A stretch of 64,000 nt of DNA, taken from assembly GCF_017876535.1 (NCBI RefSeq), contig NZ_JAGIOF010000001.1, positions 620,001 to 684,000 of the forward strand. Direction: 5' to 3'. The notes beneath the pieces are model-generated. The model did no database searches. It was given only the letters and a program-made list of their open reading frames with translations, and was not told the DNA's origin. This DNA is from Paeniglutamicibacter kerguelensis (lineage in GTDB: Bacteria; Actinomycetota; Actinomycetes; Actinomycetales; Micrococcaceae). This document shows positions 1 to 7,883 of this stretch, piece by piece. How positions within the stretch are numbered: position 1 is the stretch's first letter; each line of letters opens with the position of its first letter. The position numbers and the translations under genes are program-made.

Positions 1-720
1 CCGGTGATCCTGCAGATTTCCGAAAATTGCGTGAGCTACCACGGGGGGCTTGAACCCATCGCGTTGGCCACGCTTGCCGCGGCACGCAATGCCGGCGTTC
101 CGGTTGCCGTCCACCTCGACCACGCCGAATCCGAAGACCTGGCCCGCGCGGCGGTTGACCTGGGCTTCGGCTCGATCATGTTCGACGGCGCCCACCTGGA
201 CTACGGCCAAAACGTTGCGGCCACCAGGCGCGTGGCTGAATACGCCCACGCCGCGGGCGTCTACGTCGAGGCCGAACTCGGCAAGATCGGCGGCAAGGAC
301 GGTGCCCACGCACCGGGCGTGCGGACGGATCCGCAGGAAGCACTTTCCTTCGTGGGTGCCACGGGCGTCGATGCCTTGGCCGTGGCAGTGGGTTCGTCCC
401 ACGCCATGCTTGATCGCTCGGCGGCGCTGGACATCGAATTGATCGCCAGCATTCGCGCGGCCCTTGACGTGCCGTTGGTGCTTCACGGTTCCTCGGGCGT
501 GAGCGATGAAAACATCGTTGCCGCCATTGACGCGGGCATGACCAAGATCAACGTATCCACACACCTGAACGGCTTCTTCACCCGCGCCATTCGCCAATAC
601 CTCGAGGAGAACCCGACGGTGGTGGATTCGCGCAAATACCTTGCACGCGGCCGTGACGCAATGGCGCAGGAAACCGACAGGCTTTTGACGCTTTTCGCGG
701 GAACGCGCGTTAAGGCCTGA
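1..720 (+). CDS. class II (zinc) aldolase, tagatose/fructose-bisphosphate type, 5' truncated by window
   Basis: The frame is open from base 1, so the true start and about 45 residues lie outside the window; the GTG at base 4 is not the start. Family hallmarks are visible in order: HLDHAES near visible residue 38 (zinc ligand and catalytic Asp region), VEAELGKIGGKDG near 88, HGSSGVS near 160 (zinc ligand) and KINVSTHLN near 181 (phosphate binding). Class II aldolases of this group cleave tagatose- or fructose-1,6-bisphosphate, or fructose-1-phosphate-like sugars, to dihydroxyacetone phosphate and an aldehyde. It precedes a sugar ABC transporter and a DeoR regulator, as GatY/KbaY/AgaY-like aldolases often do. 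The exact substrate cannot be read from the sequence. Confidence 0.9.
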   Translation, partial: PVILQISENCVSYHGGLEPIALATLAAARNAGVPVAVHLDHAESEDLARAAVDLGFGSIMFDGAHLDYGQNVAATRRVAEYAHAAGVYVEAELGKIGGKDGAHAPGVRTDPQEALSFVGATGVDALAVAVGSSHAMLDRSAALDIELIASIRAALDVPLVLHGSSGVSDENIVAAIDAGMTKINVSTHLNGFFTRAIRQYLEENPTVVDSRKYLARGRDAMAQETDRLLTLFAGTRVKA

Positions 721-904
721 TTGCACCCGGCATATGTCCCGCTTGGCGATCAAGGCGGGGACACGCATTTGCCGGGCAACGCGCAAATCACGGGTAAATG
801 CGACTCTGATATGGGGCGTAATCGACGAACCGTGCATTCGAGGCCTGGAGGCGGGGCATTTTTTGGCGCAGCGGAGAAAGTGGCCGATTTGTGACCAACA
901 CTGC

Positions 905-934
905 TTGACCGAGTGGCGATCGTCACAGCATAAT
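905..934 (+). promoter_or_regulatory. candidate promoter of the sugar transporter operon
   Basis: TTGACC at 905-910 and CATAAT at 929-934 are separated by 18 bases, a good sigma-70-like pair. It lies about 110 bases before the substrate-binding protein gene, in the 325-base gap after the aldolase. This suggests the transporter can be transcribed apart from the aldolase. Predicted by eye only. Confidence 0.4.
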
Positions 935-947
935 CAGGTTACATGTT

Positions 948-977
948 CTTTATTGCTCGTTCTGGATGCAAATAAAG
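948..977 (+). promoter_or_regulatory. hyphenated dyad, candidate operator
   Basis: CTTTATTGC (948-956) faces GCAAATAAAG (968-977), an imperfect inverted repeat just downstream of the candidate promoter. It is flanked by ATGTT (943-947 region) and AACAT (983-987 region), extending the symmetry. Its place fits an operator for the DeoR-family regulator encoded at 4445-5248, but that pairing is inference. The remainder of the 721-1045 gap shows nothing else I recognise. Confidence 0.3.
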
Positions 978-1045
978 CACATAACATCAGGCCGAGTTGA
1001 CAGTAAGTGCAATGCGCGGATGTCGACCTCACGGAACGAGGATCA

Positions 1046-2323
1046 ATGAAGAAGCACAATCTCCGAGGAGCGGTAGTCGCAGGCGCGGCCGCCGCAGCAC
1101 TGTTGCTGACCTCTTGCGGTTTTGGCGGGGGATCAACCACTGGCAGCGCGGCCAGCGGCTCCTCCGGCGCAGCAGCCGGCGCCGTCACCACCCTGGACAT
1201 GATGGTTCCGAGCTACGGCGACAACACCAAGGCGCTGTGGGAAAAAGTCATCAAGGACTTCGAGGCAGCCAACCAGGACGTCAAGGTCAACCTTGAAATG
1301 CAGTCCTGGGAAAACATTGAAGGCGTGCTGAAGACCAAGATCCAGGGCAACAAGGCTCCGGACATCTACAACGGCGGCGCATTCGCCGAGTTTGCGGCCG
1401 AAGGCCTGCTGGCGCCGGCCACCGACATTGCCTCCGAGGCAACCATCGCCGACTTCCATCCTTCCTTCGCCGAGAACGAGAAGGTCGACGGCACCCAGTA
1501 CGGCCTGCCACTGATCGCCTCGGCCCGCGCGCTGTTCTACAACAAGGCGCTCATGAAGGAAGCCGGCGTCGCGGACGTTCCCAAGACCTGGGACGAGCTC
1601 TACAACGCCGCCAAGGCCGTGGGCGAAAAGACCAAGTCCGCAGGCTACGGAATGCCTTTGGGCAACGAGGAAGCCCAGGGCGAATCGATGATCTGGTTCG
1701 CCGGCAACGGCGGCAACTTCGGCAACGCCACGGCAATCGAGGTCAACACCCCGGTGAATCTCGAGGCCACCGACTTCATGCAGAAGATGATCAAGGACGG
1801 GGTCACCCAGAAGGATCCGGGCGCCACCCAGCGCACCCCGATGCTGAACACCTTCATCCAGGGCAAGATCGGCTTCGCATACGGGTTGCCGCAGACCATT
1901 GGCCAGATCAAGAAGGAAAACCCTTCCCTTGAGTACGGCATCGCACCTGTTGCCACCAAGACCGGCGCCCCGGCAACCCTCGGTGTTGCCGATCGCCTGA
2001 TGTCCTTCAAGAACGACGGATCCAAGGCCGCTGCGGTCAAGAAGTTCATGGACTACTTCTTCTCCGCCGACGTTTACTCCAACTGGGTCTCTACCGAAGG
2101 CTTCCTGCCGACCACCACGTCGGGCTCGGAGAAGATGGCCGGCGATGAAACCCTCAAGCCGTTCCTGGCCATGCTGCCCGACGCGGTGTTCTACCCGACC
2201 ACCAACCCTGCCTGGAACGCCACCGACGGTGCGTTCAAGTCACTGATGGGCCAGATTGCCACGGGCAAGTCGGCAGCGGATGTCCTGAAGGAAATCCAGG
2301 CCAAGGCCGACGCAGCCAAGTAG
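1046..2323 (+). CDS. ABC sugar transporter, extracellular solute-binding lipoprotein
   Basis: 425 residues. The start at 1046 (MKKHNLRG) is preferred over an upstream in-frame ATG because it is followed at once by a lipoprotein signal: basic n-region, hydrophobic stretch and the lipobox LTSC with Cys at residue 24. A Gly/Ser/Ala-rich linker follows, then a family 1 solute-binding fold with segments typical of sugar binders (GLPLIASARALFYNKALM and PKTWDELYNAAK). It captures a sugar outside the membrane and hands it to the permease pair encoded directly downstream. Ligand unknown. No ATPase gene is seen nearby, so a shared MsiK-like ATPase probably energises the system. Confidence 0.9.
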   Translation: MKKHNLRGAVVAGAAAAALLLTSCGFGGGSTTGSAASGSSGAAAGAVTTLDMMVPSYGDNTKALWEKVIKDFEAANQDVKVNLEMQSWENIEGVLKTKIQGNKAPDIYNGGAFAEFAAEGLLAPATDIASEATIADFHPSFAENEKVDGTQYGLPLIASARALFYNKALMKEAGVADVPKTWDELYNAAKAVGEKTKSAGYGMPLGNEEAQGESMIWFAGNGGNFGNATAIEVNTPVNLEATDFMQKMIKDGVTQKDPGATQRTPMLNTFIQGKIGFAYGLPQTIGQIKKENPSLEYGIAPVATKTGAPATLGVADRLMSFKNDGSKAAAVKKFMDYFFSADVYSNWVSTEGFLPTTTSGSEKMAGDETLKPFLAMLPDAVFYPTTNPAWNATDGAFKSLMGQIATGKSAADVLKEIQAKADAAK

Positions 2324-2390
2324 CACCACCGATCCATGTCGCCCGGGTTCAACTACGGGTCCCTTGCGGCAGCGATCAACCACACAAGCA

Positions 2391-2429
2391 AAACGGGGCT
2401 CACCGCCACCTCGAGGGTGAGCCCCGTTT
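2391..2429 (+). terminator. intra-operon hairpin after the binding-protein gene
   Basis: AAACGGGGCTCACC (2391-2404) pairs with GGTGAGCCCCGTTT (2416-2429): a perfect 14-bp stem. It sits between the binding-protein gene and the first permease, where such hairpins commonly give a higher level of binding protein than permease by partial termination or 3' end protection. Confidence 0.7.
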
Positions 2430-2478
2430 CGCTTGGACCACAGACCCGCAAATCCCAGTAACGCAGGAGCACACCCCC

Positions 2479-3402
2479 ATGAGCGTCACAACAGCACAGA
2501 AGCGCGTGGCAAAGCGCATATCTGCCCAGGAAGGCGGTTCATTCCTTGCTGCGCTGCCCTGGATCGGGCCGGCGCTACTGCTGATCTTTGCCATCGTGGT
2601 GTTCCCTGCCGGGTACATGATCTACAACTCCACACGGAAAATCTCCCAGGTCGGCACCGACCTGAAGGGCGTCGGGTTCGACAACTTCGCCAAGGTCTTC
2701 GCCGACCCCAACCTGCCACGCATCCTGCTGAACACCGTGGTCTGGGTGGTCGTCGTGGTAACGCTCACCGTTGTCATCTCGCTGGCACTGGCCCAGTTCC
2801 TGAACAAGCCGTTCCCCGGACGCACCCTGGTGCGGATGGCCGTCATCGTCCCCTGGGCTGCCTCGGTCGTCATGACCACCACGGTTTTCTACTACTCGAT
2901 GGACCCGAACTACGGCATCTTCAACAAGTTCCTCGTGGACATCGGGGTGCTTGACGAGGGCTTCGGCTTCACCAAGAACGCCGTCCCCGCGATGGCCGTT
3001 GCCATCGTGATCGCCATCTTCGTTTCGGTCCCGTTCACCACCTACACGATCCTGGCCGGGCTCCAAGCCGTTCCGAACGAAACGCTGGAAGCCGCCCGCA
3101 TGGACGGCGCCGGACGCTGGCGCACCTACATCTCGGTGATCCTGCCCCAGCTGCGCGGCGCCGTTGCCGTCGCCGTGCTGATCAACATCATCAACGTGTT
3201 CAACAACCTGCCGATCCTGAAGATCATCACCGGGTCGATCCCCGGCTACAGCGCCGACACCTTGATGACCTACATCTTCAAGGTCCTGCAATTCGACAGG
3301 CGCCTGGACATCTCCTCGGCCCTGTCCGTGGTGAACTTCGCGATCGTCCTGGTGATCGTCGCGATCTACGTCAAGACCGTCAAGCCCATGAAGGAGGTCT
3401 AG
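2479..3402 (+). CDS. ABC sugar transporter permease, MalF/UgpA type
   Basis: 307 residues with about six hydrophobic helices. Start ATG at 2479 with AGGAG at 2463-2467. The cytoplasmic EAA loop that docks the ATPase is clear (EAARMDGAGRWRTYI, then LPQ) near residue 210. It forms the membrane channel together with the permease starting 7 bases downstream, and with the lipoprotein upstream. MalF-like members precede MalG-like ones in CUT1-family operons, as here. Substrate not determinable. Confidence 0.92.
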   Translation: MSVTTAQKRVAKRISAQEGGSFLAALPWIGPALLLIFAIVVFPAGYMIYNSTRKISQVGTDLKGVGFDNFAKVFADPNLPRILLNTVVWVVVVVTLTVVISLALAQFLNKPFPGRTLVRMAVIVPWAASVVMTTTVFYYSMDPNYGIFNKFLVDIGVLDEGFGFTKNAVPAMAVAIVIAIFVSVPFTTYTILAGLQAVPNETLEAARMDGAGRWRTYISVILPQLRGAVAVAVLINIINVFNNLPILKIITGSIPGYSADTLMTYIFKVLQFDRRLDISSALSVVNFAIVLVIVAIYVKTVKPMKEV

Positions 3403-3409
3403 GAAAGCC

Positions 3410-4267
3410 ATGTCGATCCTGACTACCGAAGACCGCGCCTCCCGCAAGACCGTCATCTGGCGCATGATCGCCGGGCTGGCCGTTGCCGCGATTTTCATGA
3501 TTCCGTATGCGGTCATGTTCGTCGGTTCGCTGAAGACCCGCGCCGAGATCCTCGCCGTCCCGCCCAGCTACTTCCCGCGCGAGGGCGCCCAATGGTCAAA
3601 CTACATGACCATGTGGGACACCCCCGAGACGCCGGTGGCCTACAACCTCATTTCCACGATCGTGATTTCGCTGTGCGCCACCGTGCTGGTGCTGCTTGTG
3701 GCCACCCCCGCCGCTTACTACACCGCCCGCTTCAAGTTCCCCGGCAAGTTGGCGTTCATGTTCCTGGTGATCGTCACCCAGATGCTGCAGCCCGCGGTGC
3801 TGACCGCCGGTTTGTTCAAGCAGATGCTGGCCATGGACCTGTACGACACGTGGCTGGCGATGATCCTGATCAACGCCGCCTTCAACCTGGCCTTCGCTGT
3901 CTGGATCATGCATTCGTTCTTCGCCTCGGTGCCCAAGGAAATCGACGAGGCAGCCCAGATCGACGGCGCCGGCAAGCTGCGGGTGCTGTTCAAGATCAAC
4001 CTGCCGCTGGTGTGGCCAGGCATCGTGACGGCCGTGATCTTCACGTTCGTGGCCTGCTGGAATGAGTTCGCCGCCTCGCTTGTCATTCTCTCCACCGCGG
4101 AGAACCAGCCGCTGTCCGTGGCGCTGACCAAGTTCGTTGGCCAGTACTCCACGGCCTGGCAGTACGTCTTCGGCGTCTCCATCGTCGCGATCATCCCGGT
4201 GATTGCGCTGTTCATGCTCATTGAGAAGCGACTAATCGGCGGTTTGACCGCCGGAGCGGTAAAGTAA
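3410..4267 (+). CDS. ABC sugar transporter permease, MalG/UgpE type
   Basis: 285 residues, about six membrane helices. Starts 7 bases after the first permease, so the two are translationally close. The EAA loop reads DEAAQIDGAGKLRVLF followed by NLP near residue 190. The N-terminal MIPYAVMFVGSLK and the C-terminal region match the MalG-like half of CUT1 importers. It completes the channel; the ATPase is not in this cluster. Confidence 0.92.
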   Translation: MSILTTEDRASRKTVIWRMIAGLAVAAIFMIPYAVMFVGSLKTRAEILAVPPSYFPREGAQWSNYMTMWDTPETPVAYNLISTIVISLCATVLVLLVATPAAYYTARFKFPGKLAFMFLVIVTQMLQPAVLTAGLFKQMLAMDLYDTWLAMILINAAFNLAFAVWIMHSFFASVPKEIDEAAQIDGAGKLRVLFKINLPLVWPGIVTAVIFTFVACWNEFAASLVILSTAENQPLSVALTKFVGQYSTAWQYVFGVSIVAIIPVIALFMLIEKRLIGGLTAGAVK

Positions 4268-4273
4268 AATCCC

Positions 4274-4417
4274 ATGTCCACCTCTGCCTTGCCAGAATTC
4301 ACGGTGACCTCCCCGGAGGGTGCCGCGGCAACCGCCACCGCAGGGGTCGCCGGTCCGGGCACCGCAAGGCCGTTGCGCTCCACGCCGGATGCCCGCATTG
4401 ACTCCAACCACGGCTAA
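4274..4417 (+). CDS. small ORF of unknown function between permease and regulator
   Basis: A 47-codon frame from ATG 4274 to TAA 4415, beginning 6 bases after the permease stop and ending 27 bases before the regulator start. It encodes an Ala/Thr/Pro-rich peptide beginning MSTSALPEF. No ribosome binding site is evident apart from A-rich sequence at the permease end and no family is recognised. It may be a remnant of a gene deleted from the operon or may be non-coding. Confidence 0.25.
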   Translation: MSTSALPEFTVTSPEGAAATATAGVAGPGTARPLRSTPDARIDSNHG

Positions 4418-4444
4418 GCGCCGGACGACGGGAAGGTATCCACG

Positions 4445-5248
4445 ATGAAACGCGAAGAACGACAGGGCACGATTCTGGAGCTCCTCTCCGAATTCGGACA
4501 GATCGAGGTCGACGAAATCGTGCGGCGCCTGGAGGTCTCGCCCGCCACCGCGCGGCGGGACCTCGACTCGCTGGCCGCGGCCTCCCTGCTCTCGCGCACC
4601 CACGGCGGGGCCGTCAGCAACTCCGTGGCCTACGACCTTCCGGTGCGCTACCAAAAGGAAGGTGCGGCGGTCCAGAAGCACGCGATCGCGGTCCTCGCCG
4701 CGGGCCTGGTGAAGCAGGACATGGTCGTCGGCCTCTCCGGCGGAACCACCTCCAGCGCCATCGCCACCCAGCTGGGAATGCGGCGCGACCTGGTCAACGA
4801 CTCCGGCCGGACCACGTTCACGGTTGTCACCAACGCCGTGAACATCGCCTCGTCGCTGGCGGTGCGGACACACGTCAAGGTCATGGTGACCGGGGGAGTG
4901 CTGAACCCCCGGTCCTACGAACTGGTCGGCCCCTTTGCCGAACAGGCGCTGGAAAAGGTCACCCTGGACATCGCCTTCGTGGGCATCAACGGCCTCGAGG
5001 CCCACATCGGCCCCACCGTGTCCGACGAGTTCGAGGCCTCGATCAACGACCTCATGATCCGCCGGGCCCGGCGCAGCTACCTGGTGTGCGATTCCTCCAA
5101 GATCGGCCACAGCGCCTTCGCGGCGCTGACCCGTGCCACGTTCAACGCGCTGATCACCGACGAGGGCATCACCGCCGAACAAAAGCACGAGCTCGAATCG
5201 GCGGGCATCCCGGTGATCATCGCCCCCGCGGCGTTGCCCGGGCGCTAG
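4445..5248 (+). CDS. DeoR/GlpR-family transcriptional regulator
   Basis: 267 residues. N-terminal DeoR winged helix at about 5-57 (RQGTILELLSEFGQIEVDEI, then SPATARRDLDSL and THGGA), followed by the sugar-phosphate-sensing DeoRC domain with the GGTTSSAIA loop near 95. Start ATG 4445 has GGAAGG upstream. Members normally repress sugar operons and release DNA on binding a phosphorylated intermediate, so it most likely controls the aldolase-transporter genes upstream. Its stop codon overlaps the stop of the convergent phosphotransferase gene by three bases. Confidence 0.92.
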   Translation: MKREERQGTILELLSEFGQIEVDEIVRRLEVSPATARRDLDSLAAASLLSRTHGGAVSNSVAYDLPVRYQKEGAAVQKHAIAVLAAGLVKQDMVVGLSGGTTSSAIATQLGMRRDLVNDSGRTTFTVVTNAVNIASSLAVRTHVKVMVTGGVLNPRSYELVGPFAEQALEKVTLDIAFVGINGLEAHIGPTVSDEFEASINDLMIRRARRSYLVCDSSKIGHSAFAALTRATFNALITDEGITAEQKHELESAGIPVIIAPAALPGR

Positions 5249-6090
5249 GACCGCGCCGCGGCCGCGGCGCGCCGGATGCGGCCGGCAACCCTGGCAACCA
5301 TCGCCTCGAGCTGTGCAGGGTCGTTGGCCAGGCCGACGTTGTAGATGCTTTCCAGGCTCATGGCGCCGAGCCATACGCGTGCCCGCCAGGCTTCCTGCGC
5401 GGTGGGCGCCATCAGGTCCAGCATCGACTCGCCATGCCAGAGACCCAGGTAGGCGCTGTTGAGCGCCGGGTCCCAGGCCGCAGCCAGGTCCCAATCCAGC
5501 ACGCCAACGAGCCTGCCGTCGAGCCAGTGCACATTGTGTCCGGCCAGGTCGCCGTGGACAAGCGCCGGCGGGATCGAGGCGAAGCCGGCGATGGTTGCCA
5601 GCACCAGTTCTGCATCCGCGACCAGTTCCGTGGGCAGCGCCCGCAGCGTTGCGGCGGTTTTCACGGCCGTCCATGGGCCGTTGAACGCAAAGGGCCGTGC
5701 CAACAGGCCGGCCAGCGGAGCCACGTCGATGCCCGCAAGTTCCTCCACCAGCCTCCGCAGCGCCGCGGCATCGCCCCGGTGCGGGGCGTGTGCGCTGCCG
5801 GGGACATAGCGCTGGACCACCGCGGAGCAGTCGTTTCCGTGCCACACGGGGGTGAGCGCCGTCGGCAGCTCGAATCCGAGCCTGGGTGCCAATGCCTCGA
5901 CGAGGTCCACCCTCCGCTGCATCTCCAGCGCGGCGGCACGCGTGCGGCTTATCCGCAGCACCGCCTCGTTTTCGGCGACGAGCACCACATGGAATTGGCC
6001 GCCCACGTTGACGTGGCCGGATTCCCACGCGGGACCCGGATGGAGAGATTGGGCGAGGGCGATTTCACGGGGCAGCGGTACTCGGATCAC
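5245..6090 (-). CDS. phosphotransferase of the aminoglycoside/choline kinase-like (APH) family
   Basis: 281 residues from a GTG at 6090. An upstream in-frame start at 6162 would run into the divergent gene at 6154, so the GTG is preferred. The kinase-like core is visible: the catalytic loop VHGDLAGHN (Asp and Asn) near residue 182 and the metal-binding VLDWDLA near 204. The family transfers the gamma phosphate of ATP to small molecules such as aminoglycosides, homoserine or choline; the substrate cannot be told from sequence, and there is no reason to claim antibiotic resistance. The 3' end meets the DeoR gene tail to tail. Confidence 0.8.
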   Translation of the reverse strand: MIRVPLPREIALAQSLHPGPAWESGHVNVGGQFHVVLVAENEAVLRISRTRAAALEMQRRVDLVEALAPRLGFELPTALTPVWHGNDCSAVVQRYVPGSAHAPHRGDAAALRRLVEELAGIDVAPLAGLLARPFAFNGPWTAVKTAATLRALPTELVADAELVLATIAGFASIPPALVHGDLAGHNVHWLDGRLVGVLDWDLAAAWDPALNSAYLGLWHGESMLDLMAPTAQEAWRARVWLGAMSLESIYNVGLANDPAQLEAMVARVAGRIRRAAAAARS

Positions 6091-6140
6091 GGTACTATCC
6101 TTGCAGGTCAACGTAGGGGTGTTGATGCGGCGCGGCACAG

Positions 6141-6146
6141 TAGGAT
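6141..6146 (+). promoter_or_regulatory. candidate -10 box for a leaderless transcript
   Basis: TAGGAT ends 7 bases before the ATG at 6154, placing the transcript start at or within a base of the start codon. No clear -35 is seen and no ribosome binding site fits between. See the similar arrangements at 31189 and 42717. Confidence 0.4.
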
Positions 6147-6153
6147 CGGGAAC

Positions 6154-6972
6154 ATGAATCAAAGGTCAGTGGAGCAAAACCAACCCATCGAACCCGCGAT
6201 GCCACCGGCCGGCAACCCGGACGGCACCACGCGCAAGGCGCTGAAGATCGAGCTGCTGATAGTGCTAGGTCTTTCCCTGGGGCAATCGGGCGTGTACTCG
6301 ATCGTGAACCTCATCGACAAGATGACCCGCGCACCCCTGGGTTCGCAGACGACGACGCTGAACAATTCCCTGAACAAGCGCGAGTACTTCGACCTCACCT
6401 ACCAACTCCTGGACATCTTCTTTGCCCTGGTGCCGGTCATGCTGGTGTTCTACCTGCTGTGGCGCTTGCCCGGAGGCAACCCCTTTGCAAGGTTGGGTTT
6501 TGACCTCACGAAGCCGTTCAAGGACCTTGGCTGGGGTGCCGGCCTGTTCCTGGCCATGGGCCTCGGAACGCTCGGCGTGTATGCGGTCGGCCGCGCGCTG
6601 GGGCTGACCACGATCATCGTCCCTGCCGCATTGGACGACTATTGGTGGACTCTTCCCGTCCTGGTCCTTTCGGCGATCCGCCACGGGATCCTGGAAGAGG
6701 TCATCGTCGTGGGGTACCTCTTCGAGCGGTTGGGGCGCCTTGGCTGGGGCAAGTGGCAGATCATTTTCACCAGCGCGGTGCTGCGCGGCAGCTACCACCT
6801 CTACCAGGGGTTCGGGCCGTTTATCGGCAACGTCGCCATGGGCGTCGTCTTCGGCTACGTGTATTCCCGGCGGGGCCGGGTCATGCCGCTGGTCATCGCG
6901 CATGCATTCCTGGATATCGCCGGTTTCGTCGGTTATGCACTCTTGGGTTCGGCCATTGGTGTTGGATCGTAA
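6154..6972 (+). CDS. CPBP-family (CAAX protease/bacteriocin-processing type) intramembrane protein
   Basis: 272 residues from ATG 6154; the frame is open further upstream but that part is antisense to the phosphotransferase. About seven to eight hydrophobic segments. The family motif 1 region reads GILEEVIVVGYLFERL near residue 175: the paired Glu is present but the Arg of the usual EExxxR is replaced by Val. Motif 2 is RGSYHLYQG (His present) and motif 3 is IAHAFLD. The type is known as an actinobacterial CPBP subgroup. Function could be proteolytic or bacteriocin self-protection; no partner gene helps decide. Confidence 0.85.
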   Translation: MNQRSVEQNQPIEPAMPPAGNPDGTTRKALKIELLIVLGLSLGQSGVYSIVNLIDKMTRAPLGSQTTTLNNSLNKREYFDLTYQLLDIFFALVPVMLVFYLLWRLPGGNPFARLGFDLTKPFKDLGWGAGLFLAMGLGTLGVYAVGRALGLTTIIVPAALDDYWWTLPVLVLSAIRHGILEEVIVVGYLFERLGRLGWGKWQIIFTSAVLRGSYHLYQGFGPFIGNVAMGVVFGYVYSRRGRVMPLVIAHAFLDIAGFVGYALLGSAIGVGS

Positions 6973-7111
6973 ATAACTGTTTGATCAGACTGTTTGAGTG
7001 GCTTGCGGAAAATGAGGTCTTTGTTAGGCTGAGCGCAAAGCCACCTCCTTCCTGCCCTTGTCCACATATGCCGGACGGTGGCGGAAGGAAGCCGACCGGC
7101 AGGAGCCAAAC

Positions 7112-7402
7112 GTGCCCACCGCAATGAGTTCTCAAAGAATGTTCGGGGTGGGGCTGATCCTGGGAATCATCGGGCTGGTATTCAACATCGTGGTGTCCCC
7201 GCTGATGAACTGGGCCTTCAATGTCATTGGCTACCCACTGCCGCTCGGGATGATCGGAGATGCCGTGTACGTACTTCAACAAGGCTCGTTCTACGGGGGC
7301 TTGTTCCTGCTGGCGGGATCCTTCGTGGTGAAATCGGCCGAGGAAGCCGTGGCGGGAATCCGCAGGGAACAGCGACCGCATCCGGTCTCGGAACAGGAAT
7401 GA
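7112..7402 (+). CDS. small membrane protein of unknown function (first of a tandem pair)
   Basis: 96 residues. GTG 7112 is chosen because AGGAG lies 5 bases before it; an earlier in-frame ATG (7058) lacks one and adds a basic non-hydrophobic stretch. Two membrane segments (about residues 9-30 and 58-76) separated by a loop with NVIGYPLPLGMIGDAVYVLQ. No family recognised. The next gene is a diverged, frameshifted paralogue of the same size, so the pair arose by tandem duplication. Confidence 0.7.
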   Translation: MPTAMSSQRMFGVGLILGIIGLVFNIVVSPLMNWAFNVIGYPLPLGMIGDAVYVLQQGSFYGGLFLLAGSFVVKSAEEAVAGIRREQRPHPVSEQE

Positions 7403-7488
7403 CGATGCGGTCGGCCGATTCGTATACCGAAAACTTCAGTGGAGTTCAGGCCTCCTGTCGCGACGACGGGGGAAATAGGGAAAGTGCG

Positions 7489-7765
7489 ATGCCAATCAAC
7501 ATGAACTCAAGGGTCCTGTTCCGGCTGGGCTTGAGCATGGTCCTGGTCGGTGCGGTCTTTGCTCTAACCGGAACCTCGGGGGGTTCTTCACCTCCAGGAC
7601 ATCGGGCCCGCTTACCCCGGAGTGTTCAGGTACGTCGCCGAAGCCCTTCAAGAGGTCCTGTATATCGGAGGGCTGTTCATGGTCATCGCATCGATGATGG
7701 TGCGGCACCTTGAAGTATTGAAAGACGAAGTGCGGCAATCCGTTGAACCTGAGGCCTCCGCTTGA
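7489..7765 (+). pseudogene. frameshifted tandem paralogue of the small membrane protein
   Basis: From ATG 7489 (or 7501) the frame encodes a first membrane segment (RLGLSMVLVGAVFALTGT) matching the upstream gene, then is lost at a run of six G (7578-7583). One base less in that run restores a frame to TGA 7763 encoding YVAEALQEVLYIGGLFMVIA, which matches the second half of the paralogue (GDAVYVLQQGSFYGGLFLLA). The repaired protein would have 91 residues against 96. Either a recent inactivating slip, a phase-variable homopolymer, or a base-calling error. Confidence 0.75.
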
Positions 7766-7785
7766 GATAGCAACGAGATACCAAA

Positions 7786-7839
7786 AACCGCGGGGTTGTG
7801 GTGAATCCGGAAGGTCCGGTTCGCCACAACCCCGCGGTT
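7786..7839 (+). terminator. strong hairpin terminator
   Basis: AACCGCGGGGTTGTGGTGAA (7786-7805) pairs with TTCGCCACAACCCCGCGGTT (7820-7839) with one mismatch, followed by TGTTGGTTTG. It ends the small membrane protein unit just before the insertion element. Confidence 0.8.
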
Positions 7840-7861
7840 GTTGGTTTGAATGGGTGATTGC

Positions 7862-7882
7862 CTAGATGATTGATTCCAAGGG
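7862..7882 (+). repeat. left inverted repeat of the IS982 element
   Basis: Begins CTAGATGATTG and ends CCAAGGG; exact reverse complement of 8857-8877. The two flanks diverge immediately outside. Confidence 0.9.
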
Positions 7883-7883
7883 A

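Noticed and set aside
997..1002. TTGACA before the sugar-binding protein gene
   Set aside because: A fitting -10 would fall at 1020-1025, where the sequence is GC-rich and lacks TANNNT, and it would leave too little leader for the ribosome binding site.
2575..3516. 313-residue minus-strand frame rich in Asp, His, Gly and Val
   Set aside because: Exact antisense of the MalF-like permease gene; composition reflects the complement of hydrophobic codons.
4232..6028. 598-residue minus-strand open frame
   Set aside because: It is antisense to the DeoR gene and out of frame with the phosphotransferase; Arg/Gly/Ala-rich with no motif. Long shadow frames are expected in high-GC DNA.
5245..6090. Aminoglycoside resistance gene
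   Set aside because: The kinase-like fold is shared by many metabolic phosphotransferases; nothing specific to resistance enzymes or a mobile context supports this.
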